Below, one piece after another: positions 8,069 to 16,040 of a DNA stretch of 64,000 bases. The translations under genes were made by a program, and so were the position numbers. Below the pieces are notes generated by a model that saw only the letters and a list, made by a program, of their open reading frames with translations, did no database searches and was not told the origin of the DNA. The stretch is from Streptomyces olivaceus (GTDB lineage: Bacteria > Actinomycetota > Actinomycetes > Streptomycetales > Streptomycetaceae), in contig NZ_JOFH01000041.1 of assembly GCF_000721235.1 (NCBI RefSeq), forward strand, positions 19,091 to 83,090, read 5' to 3'. The first letter of the stretch is position 1; each line of letters begins with the position of its first letter.

Positions 8069-9279
8069 GGACCGGCGCCGCAGTCGTCACCGGCGCGGGC
8101 ATGGTCACCGCGGCCGGGATCGGTGTCGACGAGACCTGGAAGGCCGTCCGGGAGGGCCGGTCCTTGACCGGCGTCCCGGACAGGCCCGCCGATGTCCCGG
8201 AACGCCACTGCCTGCCCGTGGCGCCCTTCGGCAAGGACGTGCTGCCCGGCAGGGGGACCGCGCACCTGGACCCGTTCATCCGCTACGCCCTGGTGGCGGT
8301 GGACCAGGCGCTCGCCGAGTCCGGACACGACCCGCGCTCCTGGGACGGCCGCCGGGTGGGCGTGGTGGTGGGCTGCGGACTGGGCGGCGCCGGCACCATG
8401 GCCGCCGCCCAGGGCCGGCTGCTGGACGGGGGCGCGGCCGCGGTCTCGCCCTACGTCCACCCGCGCTCCCTGATCAACATGGCGGCCGGGACCGTCGCCA
8501 TCCGGCACGGCATCACCGGCCCCTCGCACACCGTGGTCGCCGCTTGCGCGTCGGGCGCCGTCGCGATCGGGGTCGCCCGGGATCTGCTGCGCACCGGTGC
8601 CTGCGACATCGTCGTCGCCTGCGGCACGGACGCCGGCGTGGTGCCGGTGGTCGCGGCGGGGTTCGCCGCCATGGGGGCCCTGTCGGACGCCGACGCGCTG
8701 GACGCGTCCCGGCCGTTCGCGGCCGACCGCAGCGGTTTCGTCCTCTCGGAGGGCGCCGCCGCCGTCGTGCTGGAACGTGAGGAGGACGCCCGTCGCAGAG
8801 ACGCGCCGCGGCTGGGCAGCGTTCTGGGCCACGGCTGCACCACCGACGCGCACCACCCCGTCCAGCCGCATCCGGACGGTGCCGGCGCGGAGGCAGCGGT
8901 GCGGGAGGCGCTGGCGGATGCCCGGCTCGACGCGCGGGACGTCGACCACGTCAACGCGCACGGCACGTCGACCCCGTACAACGACCGCGTCGAGGGCCGT
9001 CTGATCAACCGGGTGTTTCCGCACCGGCCTCCGGTCACCGCCAACAAGGGGGTGCTCGGGCACTCGCTGGGCGCGGCCGGTGCCGTCGAGGCGGTGCTGA
9101 CCCTGCGCTCGCTCGGGGCCGGCGTTGTACCGCCGACCGCGCACACCCGGTCCGTCGACCCGGAGCTGAGCGGGCTGGACCTCGTCACCGGACGGGAGAG
9201 AGCCGCGGACCTGCGGTACGCCGTCAGCACCTCCCTCGGTTTCGGCGGCGCCAACTGCGCGCTGGTACTGGGCACATGA
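8065..9279 (+). CDS. Beta-ketoacyl-ACP synthase (KAS I/II type)
   Basis: A 404-residue condensing enzyme with an intact Cys-His-His triad: Cys161 (VVAACASG), His299 (NAHGTSTPYND) and His333 (TANKGVLGHSLGAAGA), plus Lys328. It catalyses decarboxylative elongation of ACP-bound chains. Length and motifs fit FabF-like and type II polyketide ketosynthases acting alone; there is no chain-length-factor gene next to it. It overlaps the ACP gene by 4 bp. The 150 bp between it and the FabH-like gene hold no convincing gene. Confidence 0.92.
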   Translation: MRTGAAVVTGAGMVTAAGIGVDETWKAVREGRSLTGVPDRPADVPERHCLPVAPFGKDVLPGRGTAHLDPFIRYALVAVDQALAESGHDPRSWDGRRVGVVVGCGLGGAGTMAAAQGRLLDGGAAAVSPYVHPRSLINMAAGTVAIRHGITGPSHTVVAACASGAVAIGVARDLLRTGACDIVVACGTDAGVVPVVAAGFAAMGALSDADALDASRPFAADRSGFVLSEGAAAVVLEREEDARRRDAPRLGSVLGHGCTTDAHHPVQPHPDGAGAEAAVREALADARLDARDVDHVNAHGTSTPYNDRVEGRLINRVFPHRPPVTANKGVLGHSLGAAGAVEAVLTLRSLGAGVVPPTAHTRSVDPELSGLDLVTGRERAADLRYAVSTSLGFGGANCALVLGT

Positions 9280-9429
9280 CGCGCCCCACCGGCCCCGGCC
9301 CGACGGTCCACGGGGCCGGTGAGGAGGGCGGTCGCGGTCCGTTCGCCCTCGTCTCGCTGCCGGAGATCGTCACCATGATTCATCTCGCCCCCGCCGTCGC
9401 CCGCGCCGCGACGAGAACCGAGGAGACCG

Positions 9430-10434
9430 ATGCCACAGCCTCCGTCCGATCAGCGTCCGTCCGACCGGTGTGCCGTCCTGGCCGGCCTCGGCACGTGTCT
9501 GCCCGCACGGAACGTGACCAATGACGACCTGGCCGCGCGCCTGGACACGTCGCACGAGTGGATCCACGGACGCACCGGCATAGCGACCCGCCGGATCGCG
9601 GCCGAGGGCATCTCGACGGGCGATCTGGCCACCACCGCCGCCGGGAACGCCCTCGCCTCCGCCGGGCGCACCTCGTGCGACCTGGTGGTGGTGGCCACCA
9701 CCACACCCGACCGGGCCTGCCCCGCCACCGCCCCGTCCGTGGCCCGTGCGCTGGGTCTCTCCGGGGCGGCCGCCTTCGACCTGGCGGCGGTCTGCTCCGG
9801 TTTCGTCTACGCGCTGTCCACCGCCTCGGCCATGATCGCCGCGGGCACCTGCCGGAGCGCGCTGGTCATCGGGGCCGACCTGTACTCCACGATCACCGAC
9901 CCGGACGACCGGGGCACGGCGATCATCTTCGGCGACGGTGCGGGAGCCGTGTTCCTGGAGCCCGGCAGCCGGACGGACCCCGGCGCCGTCCTCCACCACG
10001 ACCTCGGCAGCGACGGGGACGGACGCGACCTGATCACTGTCGCCCCGGGCGAACGGTATCTGAGCATGCGTGGCCGCGAGGTGTACGTACAGGCCGTCCC
10101 CGGGATGACCGACTCGGCCCTGCGCGTCCTGAAGGAGGCCGGATGGGACGCGGAGGACGTCGACGCGTTCGTCGGGCACCAGGCCAACATCCGCATCCTC
10201 GCATCGGTGGCCAAGCGCCTGGGGCTGCCCGAGGAGCGGGTGATCACGAACATCGAGGAGGTGGGCAACACGGCCGCGGCCTCCATCCCGCTCGCGCTCG
10301 CCCACGGCGTACGGGAGGGCCGCGTGACGCGCGGCGACCGGCTCCTGCTCACCGCGTTCGGCGGCGGACTGACCTGGGGCTCCACGGCACTGACCTGGTC
10401 CGGCGCCCAGCCCGTCCACAGCGTCCGCGGATAG
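9430..10434 (+). CDS. Beta-ketoacyl-ACP synthase III (FabH-like)
   Basis: A 334-residue KAS III with the complete triad: Cys122 (DLAAVCSGF), His250 (VGHQANIRIL) and Asn280 (NIEEVGNTAAASIP). FabH enzymes condense an acyl-CoA primer with malonyl-ACP to start a chain, so this gene can provide the starter step for the ACP and KAS encoded just upstream. It is not next to fabD/acpP/fabF housekeeping genes, so it looks dedicated to the cluster. This is the last gene of the rightward biosynthetic run; a YbaK gene follows after 87 bp. Confidence 0.92.
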   Translation: MPQPPSDQRPSDRCAVLAGLGTCLPARNVTNDDLAARLDTSHEWIHGRTGIATRRIAAEGISTGDLATTAAGNALASAGRTSCDLVVVATTTPDRACPATAPSVARALGLSGAAAFDLAAVCSGFVYALSTASAMIAAGTCRSALVIGADLYSTITDPDDRGTAIIFGDGAGAVFLEPGSRTDPGAVLHHDLGSDGDGRDLITVAPGERYLSMRGREVYVQAVPGMTDSALRVLKEAGWDAEDVDAFVGHQANIRILASVAKRLGLPEERVITNIEEVGNTAAASIPLALAHGVREGRVTRGDRLLLTAFGGGLTWGSTALTWSGAQPVHSVRG

Positions 10435-10521
10435 CAGGGGCGGTGTCCGAGCGGTGGGGTGTGGCGGCGGCGTGTGATTACCGTTCGCCGCGGCCCCTGC
10501 CTTATCGCTACCGTGCGGACC

Positions 10522-11037
10522 ATGACCACCACCACCGACGACGCTCACGAAGCCCCCGCCGCCCACCCCCGTTTCGCCGCCGCCCTGCGGGAGCTCGGGC
10601 TCGGGGAACTGGCCGGACGGGCCCGGCGGTTCCCGGAGGCCACGCGGACCGCCGCCGAGGCCGCCGCCGCCATCGGGTGCGAGCTGAGCCAGATCTGCAA
10701 GTCGCTCATCTTCGCCGCGGACGGCGTCCCCGTCCTGGTCCTCATGGACGGCGCCTCCCGCGTCGACCTGGACCGGGTCCGCGAGGAACTCGGCGCCGGG
10801 AAGGTCACGCGGGCCAAGGCCGACGTCGTGCGGGAGACGACCGGGTACGCGATCGGCGGCGTACCGCCCTTCGGACACCGTACCCGCACCCGCGTCCTCG
10901 CCGACCGCTCGCTGCTCGCGCACGACGTCGTCTGGGCCGCCGCCGGCACCCCGTACGCCGTCTTCCCGATGCAGCCCAAGGACCTCGTCGCCACCGCCGG
11001 CGCCACCCTCGTGGACGTGCGCGAACCCTCCGCGTGA
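10522..11037 (+). CDS. YbaK/EbsC-family aminoacyl-tRNA deacylase
   Basis: A 171-residue protein with the YbaK/ProX editing-domain signature: CKSLIFAADGVPVLVLMDGASRVD, then KVTRAKADVVRETTGYAIGGVPPFGH with the conserved GxxPFGH region and a Lys at the domain's start. The family hydrolyses mischarged Cys/Ala-tRNA(Pro) and related species. The start at 10522 is chosen because the sequence before MTTTTDD is Arg-rich and not domain-like. Not obviously part of the biosynthetic cluster. Confidence 0.85.
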   Translation: MTTTTDDAHEAPAAHPRFAAALRELGLGELAGRARRFPEATRTAAEAAAAIGCELSQICKSLIFAADGVPVLVLMDGASRVDLDRVREELGAGKVTRAKADVVRETTGYAIGGVPPFGHRTRTRVLADRSLLAHDVVWAAAGTPYAVFPMQPKDLVATAGATLVDVREPSA

Positions 11038-11114
11038 CCACCCGCCCTCCCCGATGCGTGCGGAGTGACGTCCTGAGGCGCACCCTGGAAGGAGGTGTTC
11101 CGGAGGTGATCGTC

Positions 11115-11393
11115 ATGATGCACACCGCAGTGGGATGGCATGTCGAGCTGGAGTTCACGGAGGACGACGACCAGCACACGCGGGCGGTCGCGATGGTGCG
11201 GCTCCCCGACGGCACCGAGGTCCGCGCGCACGGCCGCGCCAGCCGGCACCGGGCGGACTCCCGGCAGCCACGGGTCGGTGAGGAGGTCGCGGGGGCCCGC
11301 GCGTTGAACGAGCTCGCGATGCGCCTGCTCACCAAGGCGCACGAGGAGATCGACTCGGCGTCGGGGCGGACCTCCCACCCGATCCACGTGTGA
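11115..11393 (+). CDS. DUF1876 (dsRBD-like) small protein
   Basis: A 92-residue protein with the WHVELEFTEDDDQHTRAVAMVRLPDG and VGEEVAGARALNELAMRLL pattern of DUF1876 proteins, small alpha/beta proteins common in Streptomyces, function unknown. A GGAGG box 8 bp upstream supports ATG 11115; a GTG at 11106 with its own AAGGAGG is an alternative start. Confidence 0.8.
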   Translation: MMHTAVGWHVELEFTEDDDQHTRAVAMVRLPDGTEVRAHGRASRHRADSRQPRVGEEVAGARALNELAMRLLTKAHEEIDSASGRTSHPIHV

Positions 11394-11454
11394 GAGGACT
11401 GTCTGAAACGGCTGTCTGAAAGGGCTGTGCGAAAGGGCTGTGCGGAAGGGCTGC

Positions 11455-12660
11455 TCAGTCCGCGTCGTCGCCCGCGTCGAGCGACGTCCGGACCGCCCGG
11501 ACCAGCGCCTGCGCCCGCGGGTCCGCCGTCACGGTCTTGCGGAAGCCGTTGGTGACGTAGCCCAGGGCTACGCCCGCCTCCGGGTCGGCGAAGCCCAGGG
11601 CGCCGCCGCGGCCCGGGTGGCCGAAGGAGCCCGGGGACAGGAACGGCGACGCGCCGCCGTGCAGCATGTAGCCGAGGCCGAAGCGGGTGTTCACCACCAG
11701 CACGCGGTCCGGACCGGCGGACTCCTCGGCGCGGGCCCGCTCCATGGTCGCCGGGTCGAAGAGCCGTACCCGCCGCGTCACGCCGTCGACCTCGCCGATC
11801 AGCGCCGCGTAGAACCGGGCCAGCCCGTCCGCCGTCGCGATGCCGTTGGTCGCCGGCAGGGCCGCCGCGCGGTACGCCGGGTCGTTCTGGTCGGGGAAGG
11901 GCGTGATCGCGGCGAAGGCGCGCCGGGTCAGGGACTCCGGGTCCTCGTAGGCCTCGGTCACGTTGCGCCTGGGGCGCAGGCGGGGACCGTTGCCGGACGG
12001 CTCGGGCTCCGCCAGCGGGCCGACGCGCCCGGTCCGGCCGGCCGCCTCCTCCGCCGGGGGCAGCCCCACCCACAGGTCCAGGTCCAGCGGGCGGGCGATC
12101 TCGTCCGCGATCCACCGGCCGGCGCCGCGCCCGCCCGTCACCCGGCGGACCAGTTCGTCGAGCAGCCAGCCGTAGGTCAGCGCGTGGTAGCCGTGGTCGG
12201 TGCCGGGTTCCCAGACCGGTGTCTGGGCGGCGACGGCCTGCGGGCCCCGCAGCGGGTCCAGCGCGTCCCCGGAGCCGAGCGGCCGGTCGAGCACCGGCAG
12301 TCCCGCTCGGTGGTTCAGCACGTGCCTCACCAGCACCCGCTCCTTGCCGTGCGCCTTGAACTCCGGCCAGTACTCGCCCACCGGTGCGTCCAGGTCCAGC
12401 TCGCCGCGCTGGTGCAGCAGCAGCGGTACGGCGGCGGCGACACCCTTGGTCGCCGAGCGCACGACCTGCGCGGTGCCCCGGCGCCACGGCTCGATGCCGT
12501 CGATGTCCCGGCTGCCGCCCCACAGGTCGACGACCTTGCGGCCGTCCCGGTAGACGGCGACCGCCGCGCCCCGGTCGCCGAGCACCGTGAAATTGCGTAC
12601 GAACGCGTCCCTGACCGGCTCGAAGCCCTCGGCGACTGTGCCGTGCACGTCCACGCTCAC
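11455..12660 (-). CDS. Class C beta-lactamase-like serine hydrolase/esterase
   Basis: A 401-residue serine hydrolase (family VIII esterase/EstB-like). Visible are SATK with the nucleophilic Ser and its Lys (VVRSATKGVAAA), the Tyr motif YHALTYGWLLDELVRR, and a late HPGRGGALGF segment corresponding to the third box. No signal peptide is evident, so it is likely cytoplasmic and an esterase/amidase rather than a secreted beta-lactamase. GTG 12660 is chosen because homology-like sequence begins at VDVHGTVAEGF; the long in-frame extension is low-complexity Arg/Pro. Confidence 0.87.
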   Translation of the reverse strand: MSVDVHGTVAEGFEPVRDAFVRNFTVLGDRGAAVAVYRDGRKVVDLWGGSRDIDGIEPWRRGTAQVVRSATKGVAAAVPLLLHQRGELDLDAPVGEYWPEFKAHGKERVLVRHVLNHRAGLPVLDRPLGSGDALDPLRGPQAVAAQTPVWEPGTDHGYHALTYGWLLDELVRRVTGGRGAGRWIADEIARPLDLDLWVGLPPAEEAAGRTGRVGPLAEPEPSGNGPRLRPRRNVTEAYEDPESLTRRAFAAITPFPDQNDPAYRAAALPATNGIATADGLARFYAALIGEVDGVTRRVRLFDPATMERARAEESAGPDRVLVVNTRFGLGYMLHGGASPFLSPGSFGHPGRGGALGFADPEAGVALGYVTNGFRKTVTADPRAQALVRAVRTSLDAGDDAD

Positions 12661-12677
12661 CTCTGTACGTCCCTTCC

Positions 12678-12729
12678 GTTCGCCCGCGACATTCGCCCGC
12701 GACGTTCGCCCGCGACGTTCTCCCGTGAC
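12678..12729. repeat. Four 13-bp tandem repeats upstream of the serine hydrolase
   Basis: Unit GTTCGCCCGCGAC repeated four times (12678, 12691, 12704, 12717) with changes only in copies 2 and 4. It lies 18-69 bp upstream of the GTG start on the minus strand, in the region where the promoter should be. It may be slippage-prone DNA or stacked regulator sites. Confidence 0.8.
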
Positions 12730-12815
12730 AGTGGGTGCAACCGCCACCGACCGCCCGTGATTCCTCCCCCGGGGTGGGTTGTGCGGTTCGGTCGCGGGTG
12801 TTCCGCCGCGCGTGT

Positions 12816-13631
12816 TCAGTTGCGTGCCGGCACCGAGCGGGGGTCGAAGCCGAAGGGCAGTTCCAGCCGGTGCGCGCGCATCAGCCCGTCGTCCGCCAGC
12901 AGCTCCGCCGTCGGGCCGTCCGCCGCGATCACGCCGTCGCTGAGGATCAGGGCGCGGGGGCACAGCTCCAGCGCGTAGGGCAGGTCGTGCGTGACCATCA
13001 GGACCGTGACGTCCAGCGCGCGCAGGATGTCGGCGAGTTCGCGGCGCGAGGCGGGGTCGAGGTTGGAGGAGGGCTCGTCCAGGACCAGGATCTCGGGCTC
13101 CATGGCGAGCACGGTCGCCACCGCCACCCGGCGACGCTGGCCGAAGGAGAGATGGTGCGGGGGCCGGTCCTTGAACTCCGCCATGCCGACCAGGCCCAGC
13201 GCCCGGTCCACGCGGGCCTCCAGGTCCGCCCCCTTCGCCCCGGCCGCCGCCGGCCCGAACGCCACGTCCTCGCGCACGGTCGGCATGAACAGCTGGTCGT
13301 CGGGGTCCTGGAAGACGATGCCGACCCGGCGCCTGATCTCGGCCATGTTCCGCCGGTCGACGGGCAGTCCGGCGACGGCGACCGTGCCGGTGCCGCCGGT
13401 CAGGATGCCGTTGAGGTGCAGGACCAGGGTCGTCTTGCCCGCGCCGTTCGGCCCGAGCAGCGCGACCCGCTCGCCGCGCGCGACGGAGAAGTCCACGCCG
13501 AACAGGGCCTGGTGCCCGTCGGGATAGGCGAAGGCCAGCCCGGAGACGTCGAGGGAGGCGGGCACGTCGGCGACGGGTTCACTCGCGGGGCCGGTCACAG
13601 GGCCGGTCACAGGGTCGGTCACAGGGTCCAT
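12816..13631 (-). CDS. cbiO: ECF nickel/cobalt transporter ATPase (CbiO/NikO)
   Basis: A 271-residue ABC ATPase with Walker A LLGPNGAGKTT, Q-loop FQDPDDQLF (the DPDDQLF form typical of ECF ATPases), signature LSFGQRRRVA, Walker B ILVLDEPSSNLD and switch His in VTHD. It energises nickel or cobalt uptake with CbiQ and CbiM, encoded just upstream on the same strand. The start overlaps the cbiQ stop by 13 bp. The first 15 residues (MDPVTDPVTGPVTGP) come from a 12-bp tandem repeat and precede the conserved domain; a start inside the repeat cannot be excluded. Confidence 0.9.
   Translation of the reverse strand: MDPVTDPVTGPVTGPASEPVADVPASLDVSGLAFAYPDGHQALFGVDFSVARGERVALLGPNGAGKTTLVLHLNGILTGGTGTVAVAGLPVDRRNMAEIRRRVGIVFQDPDDQLFMPTVREDVAFGPAAAGAKGADLEARVDRALGLVGMAEFKDRPPHHLSFGQRRRVAVATVLAMEPEILVLDEPSSNLDPASRRELADILRALDVTVLMVTHDLPYALELCPRALILSDGVIAADGPTAELLADDGLMRAHRLELPFGFDPRSVPARN
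13591..13626. repeat. Three 12-bp tandem repeats at the cbiQ/cbiO junction
   Basis: Unit (C/T)CGGTCACAGGG, copies at 13591, 13603 and 13615. It covers the cbiQ stop codon and the first codons of cbiO, where it encodes the VTDPVTGPVTGP stretch on the minus strand. Confidence 0.85.
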
Positions 13632-14380
13632 CCCAGCAGACAGACCACCAGCGCCGCACACGGGAGGGCCAGCGCGTACGACCACTGCGCCCGGGACGCG
13701 GTCGCCTCGTCGATGACCGGCATCGAACCGGCGTACCCGCGGCTGACCATGGCCAGGTGGACGCGCTCGCCGCGTTCGTAGGAGCGGATGAAGAGGGCGC
13801 CGGCCGACTTGGCGAGCACGCCCCAGTGCCGTACTCCCCGCGCCTCGAAGCCGCGTGACTCCCGGGCGATCCGCATCCGCCGCATCTCGTCCGCGATCAC
13901 GTCCCCGTACCGGATCATGAACGACGCGATCTGCACCAGCAGCGGCGGCAGCCGCAGCCGCTGGAGGCCGAGCAGCAGGGCGCGCAGCTCGGTGGTGGAG
14001 GCCAGGAGCACGGAGGCGGCGACGCCCAGGGTGCCCTTGGCCAGCACGTTCCAGGCGCCCCACAGGCCGTTGACGCTCAGCGACACGCCGAGTACGCCGA
14101 CCCGCTCGCCCTCGGCCACGAAGGGCATCAGCACCGCGAACGCGACGAACGGCACCTCGATCAGCAGCCGCTTGAGCAGGAAGGACGCCGGGACGCGGGC
14201 CGCGTACGCCACCGCCGCCAGCAGCAGCGCGTACAGCCCGAAGGCCCACATCGCCTCGCGCGGCGTCGACACCACGACGACCACGAAGGCGAAGGTCGCG
14301 GCGAGCTTGGTGTGCGGCGGCAGGCCGTGCACGGGGGAGTGGCCGTGCCGGTAGAGCCGGTGCGCGTGTCCCGAGCCCAC
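13619..14380 (-). CDS. cbiQ: ECF transporter transmembrane component CbiQ/NikQ
   Basis: A 253-residue integral membrane protein with about five hydrophobic segments. It carries the coupling motifs of ECF T-components: RIARESRGFEARG (first Ala-Arg-Gly motif, ARESRGF) and AMVSRGYAGSMP (second). These contact the ATPase. GTG start directly abuts the cbiM stop, indicating one transcript cbiM-cbiQ-cbiO. Confidence 0.9.
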   Translation of the reverse strand: MGSGHAHRLYRHGHSPVHGLPPHTKLAATFAFVVVVVSTPREAMWAFGLYALLLAAVAYAARVPASFLLKRLLIEVPFVAFAVLMPFVAEGERVGVLGVSLSVNGLWGAWNVLAKGTLGVAASVLLASTTELRALLLGLQRLRLPPLLVQIASFMIRYGDVIADEMRRMRIARESRGFEARGVRHWGVLAKSAGALFIRSYERGERVHLAMVSRGYAGSMPVIDEATASRAQWSYALALPCAALVVCLLGWTL

Positions 14381-15439
14381 CTAGACGGTCGTTTCCGTGC
14401 TGCTCGGGGAGGTGTCGTCGCTGCGCCGCCTGCGCACCGCCCAGAACACCGCGCTCCCCGCGACGACCGTGACGCCGACGCCGATCACGCCCGCGAGGCC
14501 GCCGGAGACGCGGGCGTCGGCGATGTCCTCGACGCCGTAGTCGGCGAGCGGCGAGTCGGCGTTCGCGTGCTCCTCGGCCTTCTCGTCGATGCCCTTGTCG
14601 GAGGCGACCTTCTCCAGGCCGTCGGGATCGGCGGAGGCGTAGAAGCTGACGAACCCGGCGAGGACCAGGGAGGCGACGAGGCCGGTGATCCACACCTTGC
14701 GGTGCGAGCGGGCGGCGACGGGGGCGGGAGCCGGCCCGGTGTCGGAGGGGGCGTCGACCAGCTCGCCGTTCACCCGCAGCTTGAGCCGCTGCCCCAGGCC
14801 CCGCGCCCCGTACACGAGGTCCGGGCGTACGGCGACGACGGCGCCGACCGTCAGCGCGGTGATCGCGGCCTCGCCGATGCCGATGAGCACGTGCACGCCG
14901 ATCATCGCGGTGGCGACCTTGCCGATGGCGACGTCGGTGGTGCCGCCGATCCAGTACAGGAACGTGAAGGCGAGGGCGGCGGCCGGGACGGAGACGAGGG
15001 CGGCGACGAAGGAGGCGACGGTGACCGAGCGGCGGGTGCGCGGCAGTACCTTCACCAGTCCCCGGAAGAGGGCGTAGGCGACGACCGTGGTGACGATCGC
15101 CATGTCGGTGATGTTCACGCCGAGCGCGGTCAGGCCGCCGTCGGCGAAGAGGATGCCCTGCATGAGCAGGACGACGGACACGCACAGGACGCCCGTGTAC
15201 GGGCCCACGAGGATGGCGGCGAGCGCGCCGCCCAGCAGATGTCCGCTGGTCCCGGCCGCGACGGGGAAGTTCAGCATCTGCACCGCGAAGATGAACGCCG
15301 CGACCAGGCCCGCCAGGGGCGCGGTCCGCTCGTCCAGTTCGCGCCGCGCGCCACGCAGGCTGACCGCGACGGCGCCGGCGGCGACGACTCCGGTGACGGC
15401 GGACGTCGGGGCGTTGATGAATCCGTCAGGTACATGCAC
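14381..15439 (-). CDS. cbiM: CbiM-type substrate-binding subunit fused to a PDGLE domain (NikM/CbiM + CbiN-like)
   Basis: A 352-residue fusion. Residues 1-~220 are the CbiM/NikM S-component, beginning with (V/M)HVPDGFI, whose N-terminal amine and His2 form the metal site; this fixes the start at GTG 15439. The second part is a PDGLE domain (SADPDGLEKVASDKG) flanked by two membrane helices, the CbiN/NikN-like module. It imports Ni2+ or Co2+ with CbiQ and CbiO. Nickel is favoured here because a Nur-type operator lies about 20 bp upstream. Confidence 0.92.
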   Translation of the reverse strand: MHVPDGFINAPTSAVTGVVAAGAVAVSLRGARRELDERTAPLAGLVAAFIFAVQMLNFPVAAGTSGHLLGGALAAILVGPYTGVLCVSVVLLMQGILFADGGLTALGVNITDMAIVTTVVAYALFRGLVKVLPRTRRSVTVASFVAALVSVPAAALAFTFLYWIGGTTDVAIGKVATAMIGVHVLIGIGEAAITALTVGAVVAVRPDLVYGARGLGQRLKLRVNGELVDAPSDTGPAPAPVAARSHRKVWITGLVASLVLAGFVSFYASADPDGLEKVASDKGIDEKAEEHANADSPLADYGVEDIADARVSGGLAGVIGVGVTVVAGSAVFWAVRRRRSDDTSPSSTETTV

Positions 15440-15445
15440 GGTCTG

Positions 15446-15476
15446 ATAGTAGAGGCCTATTGCAACCCGTTCGCAA
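15446..15476 (-). promoter_or_regulatory. Nur-type nickel-responsive operator and -10 of cbiMQO
   Basis: TTGCAA-N5-TCGCAA (15460-15476) differs at one base from the Streptomyces Nur consensus (TTGCAA-N5-TTGCAA). On the minus strand a TACTAT -10 (15446-15451) lies between it and the GTG at 15439, so the transcript would be nearly leaderless. The box covers the expected -35 area, so bound Nur-Ni would block transcription. Confidence 0.75.
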
Positions 15477-15528
15477 GAGCGAGGCAAAGGCTGGTCGTGC
15501 GCCGATCCCGCACCGACCTCACGCGGAC

Positions 15529-15540
15529 CTCACATGTGAG
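15529..15540. promoter_or_regulatory. 12-bp palindrome between cbiM and ssgE
   Basis: CTCACATGTGAG is a perfect palindrome about 100 bp upstream of ssgE. It may be an operator for either divergent gene; nothing else identifies the binding protein. Confidence 0.3.
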
Positions 15541-15637
15541 ATACGGCTCGCAGGGCGTGACCCGGGAAATATGGGACATTGGAAAGGGGGTGGACGCAAC
15601 GGTTCCGCGTAGGTGGCAGAGCGTGAGGGGCGATCCG

Positions 15638-16012
15638 ATGTCCGTAGTCGAACAGTACGCACGAGCCCACATCCTGACGGACGCGGACCTCCCCGACCAG
15701 GACGACGGAGCGATACCCGTCGTACTGCGCTACGACCCCGACCACGACCCGCGCAGAGTGTGCGTCGCCCTGCCCGGCCGCGGCGGCGCCTCCGGCGTCC
15801 GGGAGTGGACGTTCTCCCGCGCCCTGCTCGAACAGGGCCTGCGGGCGCCCGCCGGGACGGGCGACGTACGGGTGTGGCCGTGCGGGCGGGTGCAGTCGGT
15901 CGTCGAGTTCCACTCGCCGCACGGCTGCTCGGTGGTCCAGTTCGAGACCAAGGCGCTCATGCGGTTCCTGCGCCGCACCTACACGGCGCCGGCCCAACCG
16001 GTGGCCCACTGA
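15638..16012 (+). CDS. ssgE: SsgA-like sporulation/cell-division protein (probably SsgE)
   Basis: A 124-residue SsgA-like protein with the family core VVLRYDPDHDPRRVCVAL, REWTFSRALLEQGLRAPAGTGDVRVWPCG and a C-terminal LMRFLRRTY. These proteins occur only in morphologically complex actinomycetes and control septation and spore wall steps. The symbol rests on the neighbourhood: ssgE lies next to two penicillin-binding protein genes in S. coelicolor (as I recall, SCO3156-3158), as here. SD-like GAGGGG precedes ATG 15638. The protein is shorter at the C-terminus than SsgA/SsgB. Confidence 0.85.
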   Translation: MSVVEQYARAHILTDADLPDQDDGAIPVVLRYDPDHDPRRVCVALPGRGGASGVREWTFSRALLEQGLRAPAGTGDVRVWPCGRVQSVVEFHSPHGCSVVQFETKALMRFLRRTYTAPAQPVAH

Positions 16013-16040
16013 GTGCCACCGGTCGGGCCGGCGCCGTGGG

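Noticed and set aside
9276..9524. 82-codon frame overlapping the KAS stop and the FabH start
   Set aside because: No family features, overlaps 95 bp of the FabH-like gene, and its end is Arg/Pro-rich. Only the spacer 9280-9429 is left without a gene.
1..10434. Type I PKS/NRPS in the cluster
   Set aside because: No adenylation, condensation or modular KS-AT domains; only free-standing ACP, KAS and KAS III.
15440..15637. Cobalamin riboswitch before cbiM
   Set aside because: The space between the -10 box and the GTG is only about 6 bp; no structured leader fits. The Nur-type box explains control.
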